This document shows, in pieces, positions 43,162 to 51,783 of a DNA stretch of 51,783 bases. Each line of letters opens with the position of its first letter. The stretch's first letter is position 1. The stretch is from Oscillospiraceae bacterium (GTDB taxonomy: Bacteria; Bacillota; Clostridia; Oscillospirales; Oscillospiraceae). Both the position numbers and the translations under genes were made by a program. The notes beneath the pieces were generated by a model, which saw only the letters and a program-made list of their open reading frames with translations, was not told the DNA's origin and ran no database searches. The stretch is from assembly GCA_902767915.1 (NCBI GenBank), contig CACXJE010000003.1:1-51783 (forward strand), written 5' to 3'.

Positions 43162-44187
43162 ATGTCAAAATTTATCATTAAACGTCTGCTCATCAGCGTT
43201 GTGATATTCTTCTTCGTGATGTTTATCATCTACGCTCTGGAGTACTCTCTGCCCTCCAGCTACGTGGACAAAATGGCCCGTCAGCTCCAGTCCAAACCCG
43301 GCAATACCAAGAGCTTTGAAGAATTAAAGGCTGACTTGGACGCCAAGTACGGTATGGATAAGGGTATCATCGGAGGCTATTTTGCCTGGCTTGGGCATAT
43401 GGTCCGCCTTGACTTCGGCGACAGCTGGCAGTGGACCGATACCGTTCTCAACGTGTTCAAGAGCTGTATCTGGTACAGCTTCTTCCTCTCATTGATCGCA
43501 TTCATATTTGAGCTGATCATCGCCATTCCGCTTGGCGTGGTCGCCGCACGTAAGCAGTATAGCTTTACAGACTATTTCGTCACGGTTGTGGCCATGGTAT
43601 GTATCTCCATGCCGACCTTCTTTATCGCCGTCCTGCTGAAATATCTGTTTGCCATTCTGCCCAGCCAGTCCAGCTTCCCCGAGTGGCTCCGTTGGATCAA
43701 GCTTCCGCTGTCCGGCATGGGTTCCGCCAGAACCAGCCATATGACCAGCGGCTGGGCTTCCTTCCTGGATCTGGCAAAGCACTATGTCCTGCCTATCTTA
43801 ACTCTGACTATCATCAGCATTGGCGGTTTGATGCGTTACACGAGAACCAATATGCTGGAGGTTCTGAACGCGGACTACATCCGTACCGCCCGCGCCAAGG
43901 GCCTTCCCGAGAAGAAGGTTATCAACCGTCACGCTTTCCGCAATACCCTGATTCCTCTGGTTACGATCCTCGGCAGCTCCCTGCCCGGTCTGTTCGGCGG
44001 CGCTCTGATTACCGAGACGCTGTTCTCCTTCCGCGGCATCGGCTATCGTTCTTACCATTCCCTGACCAACGGCGATATTCCGTTCACCATGTTCTACCTC
44101 GCGTTTTCCGCTATTTTGACCTTGCTCGGCAACATGATCGCCGACATTCTCTATGCGGTGGTTGACCCGAGAGTCCGGATCAGCTAA
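43162..44187 (+). CDS. oppB: Oligopeptide ABC transporter permease OppB
   Basis: This 341-residue protein has six membrane helices (one at 8-28, the rest between 100 and 335). It has the binding-protein-dependent permease signature EVLNADYIRTARAKGLPEKKVINRHAFRNTLIP (EAA loop) and ends LYAVVDPRVRIS. It forms half of the membrane channel. The ATG follows AAAGGGTTGAAGCATT. It is followed by oppC after 11 bases. Confidence 0.95.
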   Translation: MSKFIIKRLLISVVIFFFVMFIIYALEYSLPSSYVDKMARQLQSKPGNTKSFEELKADLDAKYGMDKGIIGGYFAWLGHMVRLDFGDSWQWTDTVLNVFKSCIWYSFFLSLIAFIFELIIAIPLGVVAARKQYSFTDYFVTVVAMVCISMPTFFIAVLLKYLFAILPSQSSFPEWLRWIKLPLSGMGSARTSHMTSGWASFLDLAKHYVLPILTLTIISIGGLMRYTRTNMLEVLNADYIRTARAKGLPEKKVINRHAFRNTLIPLVTILGSSLPGLFGGALITETLFSFRGIGYRSYHSLTNGDIPFTMFYLAFSAILTLLGNMIADILYAVVDPRVRIS

Positions 44188-44198
44188 GGAGGTGCAAT

Positions 44199-46460
44199 AT
44201 GGATAAGATGGATAATAAGCAATCTGTCCAGCGCAGAAGCTTTAATGATGTTCTGAAGGAAAAGGAAGCCCGTCAGGCTCTGGAGAAGAAGAACGACGAC
44301 GGCCATATTGCATTGGATGACGCCAAGCGTATTAAAGTTCTGTCCCCCGGACAGCTGGTCTTTAAGCGCTTCATCCGCAATAAGCTCGCCATTTTCGGAA
44401 CTGTGGTCATCGTGATCATGTTCCTGTTCTCCTTCCTTGCCCCGGTGTTCTACACCTACGGCGAGACCCAGACCTTCTACAAGTACGACACCCAGTATAA
44501 GGCTATGGCCGTTGCTACGGTTCGTACCGACTACGAGAACTTCGAGATCAATCCCGAGATCAAGGTCGACAGCTACTACAAGAATAACGTCACCTCTACT
44601 GTTAAGAAGATCGATGAGACCGGCGTAGACTATGAGCTCATCATCTCCAAGGACAGAAAGACCCAGTTTGTACTGACCAAGCTTTACGACAAGCTGTTCT
44701 CCCTGGCTCCCAATGATGGCACGCTGATCGGCAGCGCTGCCGCCAATCTGGAGATTGCCGAGCTGCTCACCAAGCAGAGAACCTTTACCTACAGCGGCAA
44801 GCAGATGGACGAAGGCTTTGAAGCCGCAGCCCTGGAAGCCTTTGACGCAAAGCAGGATGAATTCTCTTACGACGGCGTGGATTACACGCTGAAGAGAGTG
44901 ACCAAGCTGGAGTACAAGATCGTCAGCAGCGGCGTCAGCGTCGTATATGAGGGCACGGCTCTCGGCAGCGATTTTGAAGACGCGGTTCTTGCGGCTCTGG
45001 AGAACGAAGAAAATTCCTTCAACGTGGGTGGGGTTGACTACCGGATTTATAAGGATAAGGGCGTCAACTACATCTACAGCGTAATCCCCGGCGACGACGC
45101 CATGATCAGCACCACCATGGAGTACTCCGGCGTCCATAAGGGCGACAATGACTTCATGCTGGAGCTGTATCACAGCCTGGATGCCGGCACCTTCACCGTC
45201 AACGGTGAAACCTACACCATCGAGGCGGATAAGGAGAACGGCGTGTTCGTTTCCTTCTCCGTCAAGGATGCCAGCGGCGAAGAAGTCGGCCTGCTGTCTG
45301 ACTTCGTTATCAACGCCCCCGATGGCACCGACACTGTCTCCCTTGCCAACAAGGAAGTCATCCAGGACAAGGTTCTGGAGATCATCAAGAACAAGATGGA
45401 CGTTCCTGCTGAGGAAGAGGATCCCAACGCCGAGGAGCCCGCGCCTGTGGAAGACGAGGAAATCGACGAGGAGGAGCTGAATCCCGAAGGCGGCGACGAG
45501 GATTCTGCTGCCAACGCCAAGGGTGTTCCCATCGATCTGATCTTCCCCAAGCGCGTTGCCGGCTTCAACGGTGTCGAACCCACTCTGACCCAGGAGTATG
45601 ACGAGAACGGCGAGCCTGTCATGGGCACCATGCCCGGCAGAGTCGTTACCAAGATCAGCACCACAACCCTGAACGGCGTGACCCAGGAGTACAAGTACTA
45701 CTACATCTCCTGTGACCAGTGGCAGTGGCTGATGGACACCAACGGCAGACCCACCGGCCGTCACATCCTCGGTACCGATACCGACGGCTATGACGTGCTG
45801 GCCCGTATCATGTACGGCGGCCGTATCTCCCTGTTGGTCGGCTTCATCGTCGTCTTCATCGAGACCCTGCTGGGCGTCATCATGGGCGGTATCGCCGGTT
45901 ACTTCGGCGGCTGGGTTGACAACCTGATCATGCGTCTGGTCGATATCTTCTACTGCATCCCGTCCATGCCCATCCTGATCATTCTGGGCGCCTTCATGGA
46001 TGACCGCGGCTTGAAGCCCATTCCGCGACTCATCTGGATGATGGCGATCCTGGGCTTCCTTGGCTGGGCCGGCATTGCCCGTCTGGTCAGAGGCCAGATC
46101 CTGTCCCTGCGTGAGCAGGAGTTCATGGTTGCGACTGAGGCCACCGGCGTGAAGGTCAGCCGGAGAATCTTCCGTCACCTGATCCCCAACGTCATGCCGC
46201 AGCTGATCGTTTCCGCCACCGCCGGCCTCGGCGGCGTCATCCTGACCGAGTCCACCCTGTCCTTCCTGGGCCTGGGCGTCAAGCGGCCGATGGCAACTTG
46301 GGGCACGATCATCAGTGCTGTTACCTCGTCCAACGAGAACATCCTGAACTTCACCTACATTTGGATTCCCGTCGGTCTGCTGATCTGCTTGACCGTTATC
46401 GCCTTCAACTTCGTCGGCGACGGTCTGCGTGACGCGTTCGACCCGAAGATGAAGAGATAA
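44199..46460 (+). CDS. oppC: Oligopeptide ABC transporter permease OppC with large inserted domain
   Basis: At 753 residues it compares with about 300 for the family. The cytoplasmic N-terminus and first helix (about 65-88, IFGTVVIVIMFLFSFLAPV) are followed by about 420 extracellular residues (about 90-515). The normal OppC body then follows: LGTDTDGYDVLARIMYGGRISLLVGF, the EAA loop EFMVATEATGVKVSRRIFRHLIPNV, and the end GDGLRDAFDPKMKR. The insertion has repeated units (FEAAALEAFDAKQDEFSYDG, FEDAVLAALENEENSFNVGG) and an acidic tract (PAEEEDPNAEEPAPVEDEEI). It may contact OppA or the cell wall. Confidence 0.93.
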   Translation: MDKMDNKQSVQRRSFNDVLKEKEARQALEKKNDDGHIALDDAKRIKVLSPGQLVFKRFIRNKLAIFGTVVIVIMFLFSFLAPVFYTYGETQTFYKYDTQYKAMAVATVRTDYENFEINPEIKVDSYYKNNVTSTVKKIDETGVDYELIISKDRKTQFVLTKLYDKLFSLAPNDGTLIGSAAANLEIAELLTKQRTFTYSGKQMDEGFEAAALEAFDAKQDEFSYDGVDYTLKRVTKLEYKIVSSGVSVVYEGTALGSDFEDAVLAALENEENSFNVGGVDYRIYKDKGVNYIYSVIPGDDAMISTTMEYSGVHKGDNDFMLELYHSLDAGTFTVNGETYTIEADKENGVFVSFSVKDASGEEVGLLSDFVINAPDGTDTVSLANKEVIQDKVLEIIKNKMDVPAEEEDPNAEEPAPVEDEEIDEEELNPEGGDEDSAANAKGVPIDLIFPKRVAGFNGVEPTLTQEYDENGEPVMGTMPGRVVTKISTTTLNGVTQEYKYYYISCDQWQWLMDTNGRPTGRHILGTDTDGYDVLARIMYGGRISLLVGFIVVFIETLLGVIMGGIAGYFGGWVDNLIMRLVDIFYCIPSMPILIILGAFMDDRGLKPIPRLIWMMAILGFLGWAGIARLVRGQILSLREQEFMVATEATGVKVSRRIFRHLIPNVMPQLIVSATAGLGGVILTESTLSFLGLGVKRPMATWGTIISAVTSSNENILNFTYIWIPVGLLICLTVIAFNFVGDGLRDAFDPKMKR

Positions 46461-46473
46461 GGAGGGTATTGAC

Positions 46474-47670
46474 ATGGCACTGTTCAAAAAGAAAGGCAAG
46501 GAATCCTCCTATATCTCCGCTCGTAAAACCGCTCAGATTTCCCGCTTCAACCGTCGGCTGACCCGGAAGCTGGAAAAGAGCAGAGCAAACGCAAACAAGG
46601 ATCCTAAGCTTTACACGACTGTGATGAAGGATGAGAACAACGTCGTCGAGTTCGACAACGTCTGCACCTACTTCTTCACCGATATCGGCACCGTTAAGGC
46701 TGTTGACGGCATTACCTTCAACATTCCCAAGCGGTCCACCGTCGGCGTTGTCGGCGAGTCCGGCTGCGGCAAGTCCGTTACCTCCCTGTCCCTGATGCAG
46801 CTGCTGCAGCGGCCCACCGGCCAGACTGTCGGCGGTGAGATCCGGTTCAACATGGGCGACGGCACCGCTCTGAACATCGTCAATACCCCGACTGCCAAGA
46901 TGCAGGAGCTCCGCGGCAACAAGATGTCCATGATCTTCCAGGAGCCCATGACCTCCCTGAACCCGGTCTTCCGGATCGGCGACCAGGTCGACGAAGTCAT
47001 CAAGCTGCACAACAAGCACATGTCCGATGAAGACGTCAAGGCACGTACCCTCGAGATGCTTGAGCTGGTCGGCATCGCCAACAAGGAAGGCGTGTACACC
47101 ATGTACCCGCACGAGCTGTCCGGCGGTATGCGGCAGCGTGTCATGATCGCCATCGCTCTGGCCTGTAACCCCGAGCTGATCATTGCCGACGAGCCCACCA
47201 CTGCTCTGGACGTTACCATCCAGGCGCAGATCCTGGACCTGCTCCAGGGCCTGAAGGATAAGATCAACTCCTCTATCATGCTGATCACCCATGACCTGGG
47301 CGTGGTTGCCGGTATGGCGGACTACGTTGTGGTTATGTACGCTGGTCGTGTGATCGAGAAGGGCACCGCCGAGGATATCTTCCATCATCCTGCACACCCC
47401 TACACCATCGGCCTGATGAAGTCCAAGCCCGTGGTCGGCAAGAAGGTGGATGCCCTGTACAACATCCCCGGCTCCGTCCCCAACCCCATCAACATGCCCA
47501 ATTACTGCTATTTCCGCGACCGCTGCGAAATGCAATGCGAGTACTGCAAGCAGGATATGTATCCGCCCGAAATCAAGATCAGCGACACCCACGTGGTTTC
47601 CTGCTATCGGTTCTATGATACGGGCGAGATCCTGGGCTATCCCCAGCCTGTGAATGTGGAGGAACTGTGA
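46474..47670 (+). CDS. oppD: Oligopeptide ABC transporter ATPase OppD
   Basis: This 398-residue protein has an N-terminal basic extension of about 60 residues and then the ATPase: GESGCGKSVTSLSLMQ (Walker A), ELSGGMRQRVMIAIAL (signature) and LIIADEPTTALD (Walker B). The oligo/dipeptide C-terminal extension has RDRCEMQCEYC Cys residues. It powers import with OppF. The ATG follows AAGGAGGGTATTGAC. Its 3' end contains the oppF ribosome binding site. Confidence 0.95.
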   Translation: MALFKKKGKESSYISARKTAQISRFNRRLTRKLEKSRANANKDPKLYTTVMKDENNVVEFDNVCTYFFTDIGTVKAVDGITFNIPKRSTVGVVGESGCGKSVTSLSLMQLLQRPTGQTVGGEIRFNMGDGTALNIVNTPTAKMQELRGNKMSMIFQEPMTSLNPVFRIGDQVDEVIKLHNKHMSDEDVKARTLEMLELVGIANKEGVYTMYPHELSGGMRQRVMIAIALACNPELIIADEPTTALDVTIQAQILDLLQGLKDKINSSIMLITHDLGVVAGMADYVVVMYAGRVIEKGTAEDIFHHPAHPYTIGLMKSKPVVGKKVDALYNIPGSVPNPINMPNYCYFRDRCEMQCEYCKQDMYPPEIKISDTHVVSCYRFYDTGEILGYPQPVNVEEL

Positions 47671-47671
47671 T

Positions 47672-48766
47672 ATGGAAGAATGGCGTGTAATTGATGAGTA
47701 TTCCACCCAATTGTTTGACGGCGCTGAATTAGAGCATGACAACCTTTTGGTGGTAAAGAACCTCAAGAAATATTTCCCCATCAAGGCCGGCTTCTTCAAG
47801 AGCACCGTTGGCTATGTGAAAGCGGTTGACGGCATTTCCTTCAAGATTCATCGCGGTACCACGATGGGCCTGGTCGGTGAGTCCGGCTGCGGCAAGTCCA
47901 CTGTCGGTAAGACGATCCTTCGTCTGCACGGCAAGACCTCCGGTGAAGTTTACTTCAACGGCCAGGAGATCTTCTCCCTGAGCAAGTCTGAGCTGCGCAG
48001 CGTTCGTCCCACCATCCAGATCATCTTCCAGGACCCCTATGCCTCCCTGTCTCCCCGTCTGCCCGTCGGTGAAATCATCGCCGAGGCCGTCAGAGAGCAC
48101 GGCATCGTCCCCAAGGGTGAGCTGGACGAATACATCACCCGGATCATGAAGGCCTGCGGCCTGCAGGAGTACCACAAGGACCGTTATCCGCACGAGTTCT
48201 CCGGCGGCCAGCGTCAGAGAATCTGCATCGCCAGAGCCCTTGCTCTGAACCCCGACTTCATCCTCTGCGACGAGCCCGTATCCGCTCTGGACGTGTCCAT
48301 TCAGGCCCAGATCATCAACCTGCTCCGTGACCTGCAGAAGGAATTCGGTCTGACCTACCTCTTCATTTCCCACGATCTGTCCGTTGTCGAGCATATTTCC
48401 GACACTGTCGGCGTTATGTACCTGGGCAACATGGTGGAGTATGCGGAAACGGAGCCGCTGTTTGCGAAGCCGTTCCACCCCTACACCAAGGCCCTGTTCT
48501 CCGCCATTCCTGTGCCGGATCCCGACTACAAGATGCATCGTATCATCCTCGAGGGCAGCATTCCTTCCCCCGCCAATCCGCCGAAGGGCTGCAAGTTCCA
48601 CACCCGCTGCAAGGACTGCATGGAAGTCTGTAAGTACATCCAGCCCGACTTCATCGAGGTGGAGCCCGGTCACTTCTGCGCCTGCCACCTGTACGACCGT
48701 CCCGAGCGTGCGGCCGAGATGGCAAAGGCCATGGAGGAAATGAAGGGCAGCGAAGCCGCCAAATAA
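47672..48766 (+). CDS. oppF: Oligopeptide ABC transporter ATPase OppF
   Basis: This 364-residue protein has its ATG chosen at 47672 because GGAGG at 47658-47662 is nine bases upstream; an in-frame ATG at 47654 is less well placed. Walker A GESGCGKSTVGKTIL, signature FSGGQRQRICIARALAL, Walker B FILCDEPVSALDVSIQ, and the C-terminal Cys-rich TRCKDCMEVCKY. It pairs with OppD. The start is one base after the oppD stop, so translation is coupled. Confidence 0.95.
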   Translation: MEEWRVIDEYSTQLFDGAELEHDNLLVVKNLKKYFPIKAGFFKSTVGYVKAVDGISFKIHRGTTMGLVGESGCGKSTVGKTILRLHGKTSGEVYFNGQEIFSLSKSELRSVRPTIQIIFQDPYASLSPRLPVGEIIAEAVREHGIVPKGELDEYITRIMKACGLQEYHKDRYPHEFSGGQRQRICIARALALNPDFILCDEPVSALDVSIQAQIINLLRDLQKEFGLTYLFISHDLSVVEHISDTVGVMYLGNMVEYAETEPLFAKPFHPYTKALFSAIPVPDPDYKMHRIILEGSIPSPANPPKGCKFHTRCKDCMEVCKYIQPDFIEVEPGHFCACHLYDRPERAAEMAKAMEEMKGSEAAK

Positions 48767-48792
48767 TCAAACTTTGAAACAGAGGTGATCCA

Positions 48793-49047
48793 ATGGCAAA
48801 GGAAAAACCGCCCATCGAGGGAGATGACGGCCGCACCGTTGCGCCCATGAATGTGGAGGGTATGCCATGGTATCGGAAGGATCGTCCGGACCCTCCGGCA
48901 CGATCCGGGCCTCAATTCCATGAGAAGCTGACGCCTGGTGAACGCTGGGCCTACTTCACCGGAATGTTCAAGGCCATCCTCTTGATCACTGTTTCGATTT
49001 GGGGCGCGATCGCGCTGTTTATCCTTGTGATTTATCTTCTTGGGTAA
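48793..49047 (+). CDS. Small membrane protein at the end of the opp operon
   Basis: This 84-residue protein has a polar N-terminal half (KPPIEGDDGRTVAPMNVEGM, then WYRKDRPDPPARSG) and one C-terminal helix (about 58-80). ATG after AGAGGTGATCCA, 26 bases after oppF, before the operon terminator. No family recognised; its position suggests an accessory role in the transporter or co-expression only. Confidence 0.7.
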   Translation: MAKEKPPIEGDDGRTVAPMNVEGMPWYRKDRPDPPARSGPQFHEKLTPGERWAYFTGMFKAILLITVSIWGAIALFILVIYLLG

Positions 49048-49060
49048 TTACAAAAAGCAA

Positions 49061-49094
49061 CCGGGCTGTGGGGAAACCCACAGCCCGGCGTTTT
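49061..49094 (+). terminator. Terminator of the opp operon
   Basis: CCGGGCTGTGGG pairs with CCCACAGCCCGG around a GAAA tetraloop, followed by CGTTTT. It lies between the opp operon and the convergent capA-like gene. Confidence 0.9.
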
Positions 49095-49182
49095 ATGTAT
49101 TTGGACTGATCCTGTCTCTGTTTGTCCGTGACGAAGCGAAAGAAACCGCTCCTCGTACCGAAGTTGATTATCGAATTTTGTA

Positions 49183-50436
49183 TCAGTTGTTCCCGTCTTC
49201 TCCGACAATGCTTCTGTACAATGCCCACATGGTATCCACGGAGGTATCATCCTCCACAAAATGCCGTTTGGCCATTTCGTCGGTGTAATCGGTGAGCCGC
49301 ATGCCGCAGAATTCCCATTTTCCGCTGTCCTCGCTGCCGAAGGTCATGGTGGGGACCAGCTCCCAATCCTGCACCCTGGCCCCGTTCTCATCCTTCACAA
49401 AGGTCAGTCGAGCCATGCCGCCCAGCATATTCTGATTGCCCAGCATGTGGGAGATAAAGTTGCCCATGGACCAGAACACGGGAACCTGCTTGCCGTTTTT
49501 GTCGGTGAGGATCTCCAGGGGCTGCAGGGTGTGGGGGTGGCAGCCGATTACGGCGTCCGCACCCTGATCCACCAAGTATTGACCCCATTCCCGCTGATAG
49601 CTGTCCGGCTCGAAGGTGTTTTCCGTGCCCCAGTGGGGGAATACCAGCACCAGATCCGCCTGCTGCTTTGCCTTTGCGATGTCGGCGGCAACCTTGGCCT
49701 TGTCGAGGAAATCAATTTCATAGGCTTCGGCGGGATCGCCCATGTTTGTGCCGTAGGTGTAGTTCAGCATGGCGATTTTGATGCCCTTGCGCTCCACCAC
49801 ACGGATCTGGTCGGCGTCCTCCTGGCTGTCGTGGATGCCCGTGACCGTTGCCTCGGGGTGCTGCCGCCAGAAAGCCAGGGTGTCGTGGATTCCCACGGAG
49901 AACTTGTCGTAGCAGTGGTTGGTGGCCTGGGTGAATACGTCGAAGCCTGTGTCAAGCAGCGCGATCCCAACCTCCTTCGGTCCGCCGAAGATGGGATAGC
50001 CGGAGAACTGGCTGGGGTCATCGATGAAAATAGTCTCCTGGTTGATGCAGGCAATGTCGGTGTTCTGAACCTCATCCTTGATATAGCGGTAGAAGTCGTG
50101 GAAATCATAGGTCCCGTCCGGCTGCAGCCCCGCTTCCATCACCACCGTGTGCATCAGATTGTCGCCCAGGGCCATGAAGCTCACCGTGCCGTCGTCTGTT
50201 GGCGCTTCGGTTTCGGGAACGGTTTCCGAACCGGTTTCAGAGGGCTCCGTAACAGGGACCGTTTCGCTTGGCTCCCCGGCGGGTGCCGTGAGCGGCGTCG
50301 GACCCCGGAGCAGATTCACCGCCAGGAGGATCAGAACGCCCAGTAAAAAGGCAGCGCCGAGAATCAGCAGGAGGGTTTTTGTGTTGTTGGGCCGCTTCTG
50401 CCGGCGGCCGTTTCCGGAGTTGGGTTCTTGTTGCAT
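49183..50436 (-). CDS. CapA-like membrane-anchored metallophosphoesterase-fold protein
   Basis: This 417-residue protein has its ATG chosen at 50436 (GAGG eight bases upstream on the minus strand); a TTG at 50469 overlapping the amidase stop would add 11 residues. One membrane helix (about 20-42), a Glu/Thr/Pro-rich linker, then a CapA domain: SFMALGDNLMHTVVM, FSGYPIFGGPKEVGIALLDTGFDVFTQATNHCYD, VFPHWGTEN and GCHPHTLQPLEI. The family is tied to poly-gamma-glutamate capsule synthesis, but many clostridial members have other, unknown roles; no pgsB/C here. Co-transcribed with the upstream amidase. Confidence 0.85.
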   Translation of the reverse strand: MQQEPNSGNGRRQKRPNNTKTLLLILGAAFLLGVLILLAVNLLRGPTPLTAPAGEPSETVPVTEPSETGSETVPETEAPTDDGTVSFMALGDNLMHTVVMEAGLQPDGTYDFHDFYRYIKDEVQNTDIACINQETIFIDDPSQFSGYPIFGGPKEVGIALLDTGFDVFTQATNHCYDKFSVGIHDTLAFWRQHPEATVTGIHDSQEDADQIRVVERKGIKIAMLNYTYGTNMGDPAEAYEIDFLDKAKVAADIAKAKQQADLVLVFPHWGTENTFEPDSYQREWGQYLVDQGADAVIGCHPHTLQPLEILTDKNGKQVPVFWSMGNFISHMLGNQNMLGGMARLTFVKDENGARVQDWELVPTMTFGSEDSGKWEFCGMRLTDYTDEMAKRHFVEDDTSVDTMWALYRSIVGEDGNN

Positions 50437-50465
50437 CAGGCTTGCCTCATTTCTCTTGTATGAAT

Positions 50466-51707
50466 TCAATGATTATCAAAGTATGCGTCCAGGCCGTCTG
50501 CAATGCCCTGGACCATTTTTTTCTGATAAGCCGGATCTGCCATTTGCAGATCCTCCGCAGCGTTGGACATATATCCCATCTCCAGGATCGTCACCGGGAC
50601 GGTACTCCAATTGATGCCGGTCATGGTGTCGGTGTCCCAGATCGGCAGCTGCTTCGCGCCTGTGGCAGCGCAGAAGCCGCTGAGCACCGCTTCTGAGAGG
50701 GCCCGGCTGTCTGCGTACAGCTCCGGGTTGTAGGGGCTGCTTCGGGTCATGTTGACGGCCTTCGCGCCGTGAATCGCCGGGTTCGTGCTGCCGTTGGCAT
50801 GGATCCGGAGCATCACGTCCGCCTGGGCCTCGTTGGCGATCCGGGCCCGGTCGATGTTGGAGAGTGTCACCGCATGGTTGTCCCGGGTCAGAATCACACG
50901 GTAGCCCCGAAGCTCCAGCTCATCCCGAAGGGCAAGGGATATGGTGAGATTCAACTGGTATTCATGGAGCCCGCTGGCGGCGCCGTAGGTGCCGGCGGAG
51001 GTTTTTGCCTTTGTCTGGTTGGAACCGGGGCCCAGGGGCTCTTTTTCACCGTCTGCGTGAAGCTGATGGCCCGGGTCGATCACCACGAGCCGTCGGGTGT
51101 CTCCCAGGGTGGAAGCGGCATGCAAAAAGCAGAGCAGCTCCGCCAATGTGCAGGCCCGGTTTGGGGAGAACCGTTCTGCCGAGACCCCTGCTGTAACGCC
51201 GGCCTGCAGGCCCCAGCAAACCGCGTCATAGTAATAGCATTCACGGCGGATATCGGTGAAGGGGCATGCAGCGTCTGCTTCCGGGGAATCGGCCCAGCGC
51301 CAAAGCATATACAGAACGTCGGCCCGCTTCCAGCTGACGTCGGGGCAGAAATAACCTCTTGCGAATCCGGCGGCCAGACCGTTCTCCACGGCCCAGCTGA
51401 CCGCCTCGCGGCAGGGATCCTCCGGACGGAGGTCCCGGAATTCAAGCAGGGAAGCGGGGGCGGGAGCGCCGCTGCAGCGCCAGAGGAGATCGACTGCTTC
51501 CGCTCTGGTGCAGAGTCGGTCCGGCGTAAGCCGGGCGGCGGCGTCGGCGTCTATGAGTCCGCGGGAAACGGCCCATTGTACGGAGTCTGCATACCAAGGA
51601 ATCGTGGAACGATCAGAAGGCGTGACGGCGCTTCCGACTCCAGGCATCGACGTCAGACAGACAAGTGCCGTCAACAGGGAAAAAATCCGTCTAAGGAGCG
51701 GACGCAA
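50466..51707 (-). CDS. SLH-domain N-acetylmuramoyl-L-alanine amidase
   Basis: This 413-residue protein begins at TTG (minus strand, after GGGAGGTGATGATCCG). A signal peptide (about 1-28) is followed by three SLH repeats (about 35-195: WYADSVQWAVSRGLIDA, PCREAVSWAVENGLAAG, YYYDAVCWGLQAGVTAG). The C-terminal amidase_3 domain has LVVIDPGHQLHADGEKEP (His), GLHEYQLNLTISLAL (Glu), DVMLRIHANGS (His) and VPVTILEMGYMSNAAED (Glu), the full zinc/catalytic set. It cleaves the amide bond between MurNAc and the stem peptide, anchored to secondary wall polymer by SLH. Confidence 0.93.
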   Translation of the reverse strand: MRPLLRRIFSLLTALVCLTSMPGVGSAVTPSDRSTIPWYADSVQWAVSRGLIDADAAARLTPDRLCTRAEAVDLLWRCSGAPAPASLLEFRDLRPEDPCREAVSWAVENGLAAGFARGYFCPDVSWKRADVLYMLWRWADSPEADAACPFTDIRRECYYYDAVCWGLQAGVTAGVSAERFSPNRACTLAELLCFLHAASTLGDTRRLVVIDPGHQLHADGEKEPLGPGSNQTKAKTSAGTYGAASGLHEYQLNLTISLALRDELELRGYRVILTRDNHAVTLSNIDRARIANEAQADVMLRIHANGSTNPAIHGAKAVNMTRSSPYNPELYADSRALSEAVLSGFCAATGAKQLPIWDTDTMTGINWSTVPVTILEMGYMSNAAEDLQMADPAYQKKMVQGIADGLDAYFDNH

Positions 51708-51751
51708 CGGATCATCACCTCCCGGAGATCAAGGATAAAATGCTAACTTAC

Positions 51752-51780
51752 AGTATAACAGGAAAAACAGGAATTTGCAA
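51752..51780 (-). promoter_or_regulatory. Promoter of the amidase-capA operon
   Basis: On the minus strand: TTGCAA (51780-51775), 17-base spacer, TATACT (51757-51752) preceded by TGT (extended -10). Confidence 0.75.
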
Positions 51781-51783
51781 CGC

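Overview
The window looks like a chromosome segment of a Gram-positive, monoderm Clostridia bacterium, probably a gut Oscillospirales/Ruminococcaceae-type organism. Reasons: high-GC housekeeping genes with strong AGGAGG-type ribosome binding sites and sigma-A promoters, many lipobox lipoproteins, a YlxM-Ffh pair, RqcP, single-chain glycyl-tRNA synthetase, SLH-domain envelope proteins, and short intergenic palindromic repeats. This placement is an inference from gene content; no rRNA is present.

Positions 1-5345 are an accessory, AT-richer island. It is an array of displaced RHS tips: four cassettes, each with a remnant of the RHS core end (FYYLQSRYYDP...YNMFAYCGNNP), a variable C-terminal toxin region, and an adjacent immunity candidate. 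One immunity protein resembles DUF4279 and three are lipoproteins. Cassettes are separated by a repeated junction: a palindrome, a TTCG-loop hairpin of the GCCCGGGAGGGC type, and a conserved leader. Two cassettes are intact enough to be in frame with core sequence; one has a core deletion with frameshift and one has lost the core entirely.

Positions 5346-12745 hold a TetR regulator, an MMPL/RND exporter with a coupled glycine-repeat exported protein, a possible gene remnant, and an O-antigen-ligase-like membrane protein. From 12762 to 24100 come ruvX (minus strand), the rpmG-secE-nusG-rplK-rplA group with two rRNA-like L1 sites, a large MacB-like ABC exporter, glyS, a FolD-like half-protein, lspA, an RluD-type synthase and a YdcF-like protein.

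Positions 24249-34317 hold uvrA, rqcP, cardiolipin synthase, a membrane-tethered endonuclease/phosphatase-fold enzyme, a lipoprotein, an active-looking beta-lactamase-fold hydrolase, and a zinc-ribbon membrane protein whose hydrolase domain has lost its catalytic residues. Positions 34456-39413 are the ylxM-ffh-rpsP-khpA-rimM-trmD translation/secretion block followed by a sirtuin; rimM carries an in-frame insertion made of genomic repeats. Positions 39821-49047 hold a small membrane protein and a complete oligopeptide ABC transporter (oppABCDF) with an unusually large OppC. The end holds a minus-strand operon for an SLH-anchored amidase and a CapA-like protein.

The most unusual material is the RHS tip array, the repeat-derived insertion in rimM, and a family of intergenic multi-hairpin inverted-repeat elements, the best of which lies between rqcP and the cardiolipin synthase gene.
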